DNA of 64,000 nucleotides, taken from the NCBI GenBank assembly GCA_029532625.1, contig JARFXM010000003.1, forward strand, positions 2,604,001 to 2,668,000. The letters run 5' to 3'. Origin of the DNA: Lomentospora prolificans (Eukaryota; Ascomycota; Sordariomycetes; Microascales; Microascaceae). Position numbers and translations under genes: made by a program. The notes under the pieces were generated by a model. That model did no database searches. It saw only the letters and a list, made by a program, of their open reading frames with translations, and was not told where the DNA came from. Below are positions 60,583-64,000 of the stretch, piece after piece; position 1 is the first letter of the stretch, and every line of letters starts with the position of its first letter.

Positions 60583-61836
60583 ATGAAGTCTGTTTTCGGT
60601 GTCGTTGCTGCTCTGTCTCTCCTTGCCAGCGAGGCATCAGCCCATTACATCTTCCAGCAGGTATCGATTGCCGGCAAAAAGTATGGTGTGTTCGAGGGAG
60701 TCCGCCAGAACACGAACTACAACTCCCCAGTAACGGGTAAGATATTCCGACAATCCCAACTTCAGAAGTTTGGCCATCCGCAGTAGACCCGGACCCTAGA
60801 GAAGGAACACAGGCCAAGAACAAATGTTTGCACATCGGAAGCGTAGGGAGTCCATAACGGCTCGAAAGGGGCCTGGCCGAGTTGGACTCCACAATAACAT
60901 CGCCCGTCAAAGCCTTCGAGACCGTGATTTGTTCATTTTGCTAACGCTGCAACTTTCCAGATCTATCGTCCAAAGACTTGGTCTGCAACGCCGGTGGCAT
61001 CAGCGGTGCCAATACCGTGGTGCTTGACGCCAAGGTCGGCGATGAAATCGTCTTCAGCACTGACACCGTACGGAATATGAATCCTCCGCGTTATCAGCTT
61101 CAATGATGCCCAGAGCTCAGCTAACACGTCCCTCTCAGGCTGTCTACCACCAAGGCCCCATCTCCATCTTTGTCTCTAGGGCCCCCGGTTCCGTTCAGGA
61201 CTACGACGGCTCCGATGGCTGGCGCAAACTGTACGACTGGGGTCCGACCCTCGGTGCCAACGGCCAGTCCTCATGGCCGATGTTTGGTATGTTTAAAGGT
61301 TCCAACGGCCTAGAAATTGATTGGAAAGCGCTTACGAGAGAGAAATAGACAACTACAAGTACACGCTTCCCAACTGCCTGCCTGACGGCGAGTATCTCTT
61401 CCGCATCCAGTCTCTCGGAATCCACAACCCTTACCCCGCTGGTATTCCTCAGGTATGTAGGCGCATGCTACAGACCCATCTACAGCGCCGTTCCGCCTTG
61501 TACTTATGTGCATGACACTGATACGCATCCAACAGTTCTATATTAGCTGCGCGCAACTTAACGTCACTGGTGGCTCCGGCTCGGCGGATAGCTGGCAGCA
61601 GCCTGTCCAGATTCCCGGTGTTTTCAAGGAGTCCGATCCTGGCTACACCGCCAACGTAAGTCCCAGATCCCCGAACTCGGGTACAGGCTCTTTCTAACCA
61701 GGTCCAAAAGATCTATGATCCTAACATGAAGACGTACACCGTCCCCGGTGGCGAGGTTGTAAGTGAAGGAATCCTAGAGCTTTCGCTCCCGTCCGAATAT
61801 AGCTAACACACCTACTCTTCTCAGATGGGATGCTAG
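60583..61836 (+). CDS. AA9 lytic polysaccharide monooxygenase, intact
   Basis: A secreted copper enzyme that breaks glycosidic bonds in cellulose or related polymers by C-H oxidation, using peroxide or oxygen plus an electron donor. Exons are 60583-60736, 60961-61067, 61139-61286, 61349-61452, 61536-61655, 61711-61758 and 61825-61836 (230 residues). The signal peptide is cut at ASA/HYIFQQV, leaving the histidine-brace His1. The second His is in AVYHQGPISIFVS, and the axial Tyr in QFYISCAQLNVTGG. The block LPDGEYLFRIQSLGIHN is typical of the family. For exon 6 the AAAAG acceptor at 61710 is preferred to CCAG at 61701 because the CTAAC branch lies only 3-4 nt before the latter. The last exon is 12 nt and encodes MGC and the stop. 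There is no cellulose-binding module or GPI signal. Confidence 0.94.
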
Positions 61837-63403
61837 ATCAACTTTAGTAGAGCAAGGTTGATCATACCAACTATTTGCGAGGCGCGTTGGAAGGGCGGTA
61901 CCTAGTTCGACGCACTGGTCTGTGGACACATCTATTAGATTTCTTTTTCGCCTTGTACATATCCGCACATATATGGCGATGCCTGTTGTAAGAATGAATT
62001 GACCATGTTATCAAGATTGAACATCGTGGAGAGTATATTCCAATGCACACAATCACATTTCTTTTTAGAATCTTGGGGCTTCTGCAATGTGGCAAGATAT
62101 CCATGGATACAGGACAGGATACATTGATTGTACTACATGAGCGATGAATCAATATGGATCGGATCCTCTTCTACCTTGGGGCATTTGTCAGTGAAGTTCC
62201 ATCGTGAAAGTGTCTCCCTTTCTCATCCCGTCGATCATTTCGCCTCGTTTTCCTCACCGTCGTCTCATTGTTTCGAAATTCTGTACCAGCACGCTGGTCC
62301 TGTTTGACTGCCGCCGCCCTCCTCATCCCATCCAACCCATCCAATGGGACGTTTTGGGTGTCATGCGCAAGACCGACCAGCTCGGCCTTGTAAGAGCGAA
62401 CTGACGTAGCCCCTTTTGCGCTCGGGTAGAGCAGGCTGCGCGGGCAATGATCTCATTGCCAAAAAATTGAATCAAATTGGCCAACACATGCACAGAAAGC
62501 TTCAGTCACTGGCCGCGAGCAACTCCTAGAATGGTTCGCATACCTCCAGGCAACCCTTCTATCTGGAGCCCAGCCCCAGTCAAGGCTCAAGCTCAGCGAC
62601 CGAAAGACGGCAGTATCCAATGACATTGATTGATATTTGTCTCCCCCAAGTATGCTTCGGTGCGACTTAAATGGAATTGTTACAAACTCCATGGCGTGCC
62701 AACCGACTTGGAGGCCACCCTCCTCTAGGTTGACGGGGCTGTATCAGGATTGGACATGAGCTTCCTCCCCGCATGTTCTCATGCATATCTGCGGCCACTC
62801 TCTGTTGACGTGATACCACTCAAGATAACCAACGCGATGCAGCCAGCACCTTGGTCGTTGTACACTCGCGTGATATTCCTCCTCAGGCTGGTCCGGAATT
62901 TCGAGAGCACCTTCACTAGCTCGAAATGCGCCATCTCTTCCATTCAGCTATCTACGTCTTCGTTCGACGGAGCGCCGCTGCAGATAGAAGGAGGGTGGCT
63001 ATAGCAGCATGAAAGGAAACAAGAAGGTCTGGAGCCCATCTCTTCCCCCATCCTGCTCCGATACCATGCAAGTCTAGGGAACCCATCCCTCTGTCGGCTG
63101 CAGCACTCGCCTTGCTTACTCCAGACAGCTGCTGCATCGGCGTGCGTGCTTCTCGCCGATGCATGGTCCCGTCAGACCCATTCCGTATTCCCCTCCTCAA
63201 TCGCTGATAGCCATCTTTCCATGTGGTTTTACGGTCTTAATTATCCGTGCTGGATTGATACCGAGTGGATACCATTTCCCTACACCTGTGCTCTCAAACC
63301 ATTCGTATCAAGTTTCTTCCTCCTATTGATTCTACGTCCGATCACTGCGGCTACTGCATTGTCGCGTCCCGTCAAGGCTTAGTTTAACACCCGTCAACGC
63401 GTC
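61837..63403. other. Intergenic, 1.6 kb
   Basis: It holds the 3' UTR of the AA9 gene and the region before the right-edge reading frame. 63200-63380 is pyrimidine-rich and ends near an in-frame stop (63380-63382). Open frames are short and unrecognised. Confidence 0.45.
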
Positions 63404-64000
63404 ATGGAGAGCACATCTCTCCCTCCTGGTCCTGGAATGGCTACTGTGGAGGATTATGATGAACGTGAGGATGAAACCGCGCAGGATTCCCAATATCCTC
63501 GAGGACCAGACGTGGAAGACTTACTTCCTGATCAGGATGAGTACGCGCATGAGCCTCCGGGTGCCATGGCGGATCTTCCTGCTCAACCAGTCCTACGAAG
63601 TCAGATGGCACGGCGTCGTCCGACGCCGTCTTTGTACGATGAGGAGGAAGGCCAGTCTCACGATCCATTGCCTTCCGTCCCCACTCCTCCAGCCACTACT
63701 CAGCGACGTTCATCAAAGGCGAAGGCCACTTCATCTTCTCGCGGGAGGAAACAGGATCAGCCGCAATACTACGGCCTGCCAAAGCAAATCGACGCTTCGC
63801 CAACTGAGGAGAACTTCCCCCATCCGCTCAACCCCGGATATATTCCTCGAAATAAAACGGTGTGGATGACTCGCAGGGCTACCACGGGTTGGCACGAAGC
63901 TGGTCCTCGAGTTCCGATCACATCAACCTCCCAGAACGTGCCTGCCATCCCCGCTCCAGATCTAAACCGCCATGCTCGACAACTAGGTGGTTCAAATCAC
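63404..64000 (+). CDS. Open reading frame of unknown function, cut by the window edge
   Basis: 199 codons run from ATG 63404 to the end of the window without a stop; an in-frame TAG lies 24 nt before the ATG. The predicted protein is hydrophilic and disordered. It begins MESTSLPPGPGMATVEDYDE, has an acidic, Pro-rich first half, a basic Ser/Arg patch (TTQRRSSKAKATSSSRGRKQ) at about residues 100-125, and then PLNPGYIPRNKTVWMTRRAT. I recognise no domain. Such a composition fits a regulatory protein, or the start of a retroelement gag-like protein; no LTR or primer-binding site could be shown. Confidence 0.55.
   Translation, partial: MESTSLPPGPGMATVEDYDEREDETAQDSQYPRGPDVEDLLPDQDEYAHEPPGAMADLPAQPVLRSQMARRRPTPSLYDEEEGQSHDPLPSVPTPPATTQRRSSKAKATSSSRGRKQDQPQYYGLPKQIDASPTEENFPHPLNPGYIPRNKTVWMTRRATTGWHEAGPRVPITSTSQNVPAIPAPDLNRHARQLGGSNH

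Overview
This window is a stretch of nuclear chromosome from a filamentous ascomycete (Pezizomycotina, most likely a Sordariomycete). The evidence is short GT-AG introns (mostly 50-150 nt) with CTAAC-type branch points, a Zn2Cys6 regulator, a fungal rhodopsin-like membrane protein, a DUF221/CSC1 channel and AA9 lytic polysaccharide monooxygenases (LPMOs). I rebuilt the gene models by hand from splice sites, reading phase and conserved motifs. Except where noted, the joined exons add up to whole codons and end at a stop.

Layout. 0.7-2.7 kb: an AIFM3-like Rieske/flavoprotein (-) with a one-base frameshift. 3.9-6.3 kb: a Zn2Cys6 regulator (+). 6.9-8.7 kb: RFT1 (+). 8.8-10.8 kb: DBP3-type RNA helicase (-). 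11.4-14.7 kb: CSC1-type channel (-, first exon unresolved). 18.1-19.5 kb: rhodopsin-like 7TM protein (-). 21.7-23.3 kb: MRM2-type rRNA methyltransferase (+). 23.5-24.5 kb: ribosomal protein eL18 (-). 25.3-26.6 kb: mitochondrial carrier (-). 29.0-30.3 kb: SR-type RNA-binding protein (-). 31.5-33.7 kb: sterol O-acyltransferase (+). 34.0-36.3 kb: fimbrin (-). 38.4-39.3 kb: RING/ankyrin-like protein (+). 39.4-42.7 kb: DDHD phospholipase (-). 43.9-48.5 kb: RNA polymerase III largest subunit (+). 49.1-50.5 kb: SRAP/HMCES protein (+). 50.9-53.3 kb: secreted cellobiose-dehydrogenase-like flavoprotein (-). 56.6-57.7 kb: degraded AA9 LPMO (+). 60.6-61.8 kb: intact AA9 LPMO (+). 63.4 kb to the edge: an open, disordered reading frame.

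The left 50 kb is mostly housekeeping: rRNA processing, translation, Pol III transcription, N-glycosylation, lipid metabolism and actin bundling. The right 13 kb is different: gene-poor and focused on oxidative plant-polysaccharide degradation. It holds a flavodehydrogenase of the kind that can supply electrons or peroxide, and two AA9 genes that could use them, one of which is decaying. Five gene pairs converge tail-to-tail with 107-402 nt between stop codons. I found no tRNA, rRNA, CRISPR array or complete transposon. The strongest items for follow-up are the oxidative cluster with its broken LPMO, the frameshifted Rieske/AIF gene, a possible non-AUG leader on the DDHD phospholipase, and the SRAP protein with an acidic insertion and two PIP-like motifs.
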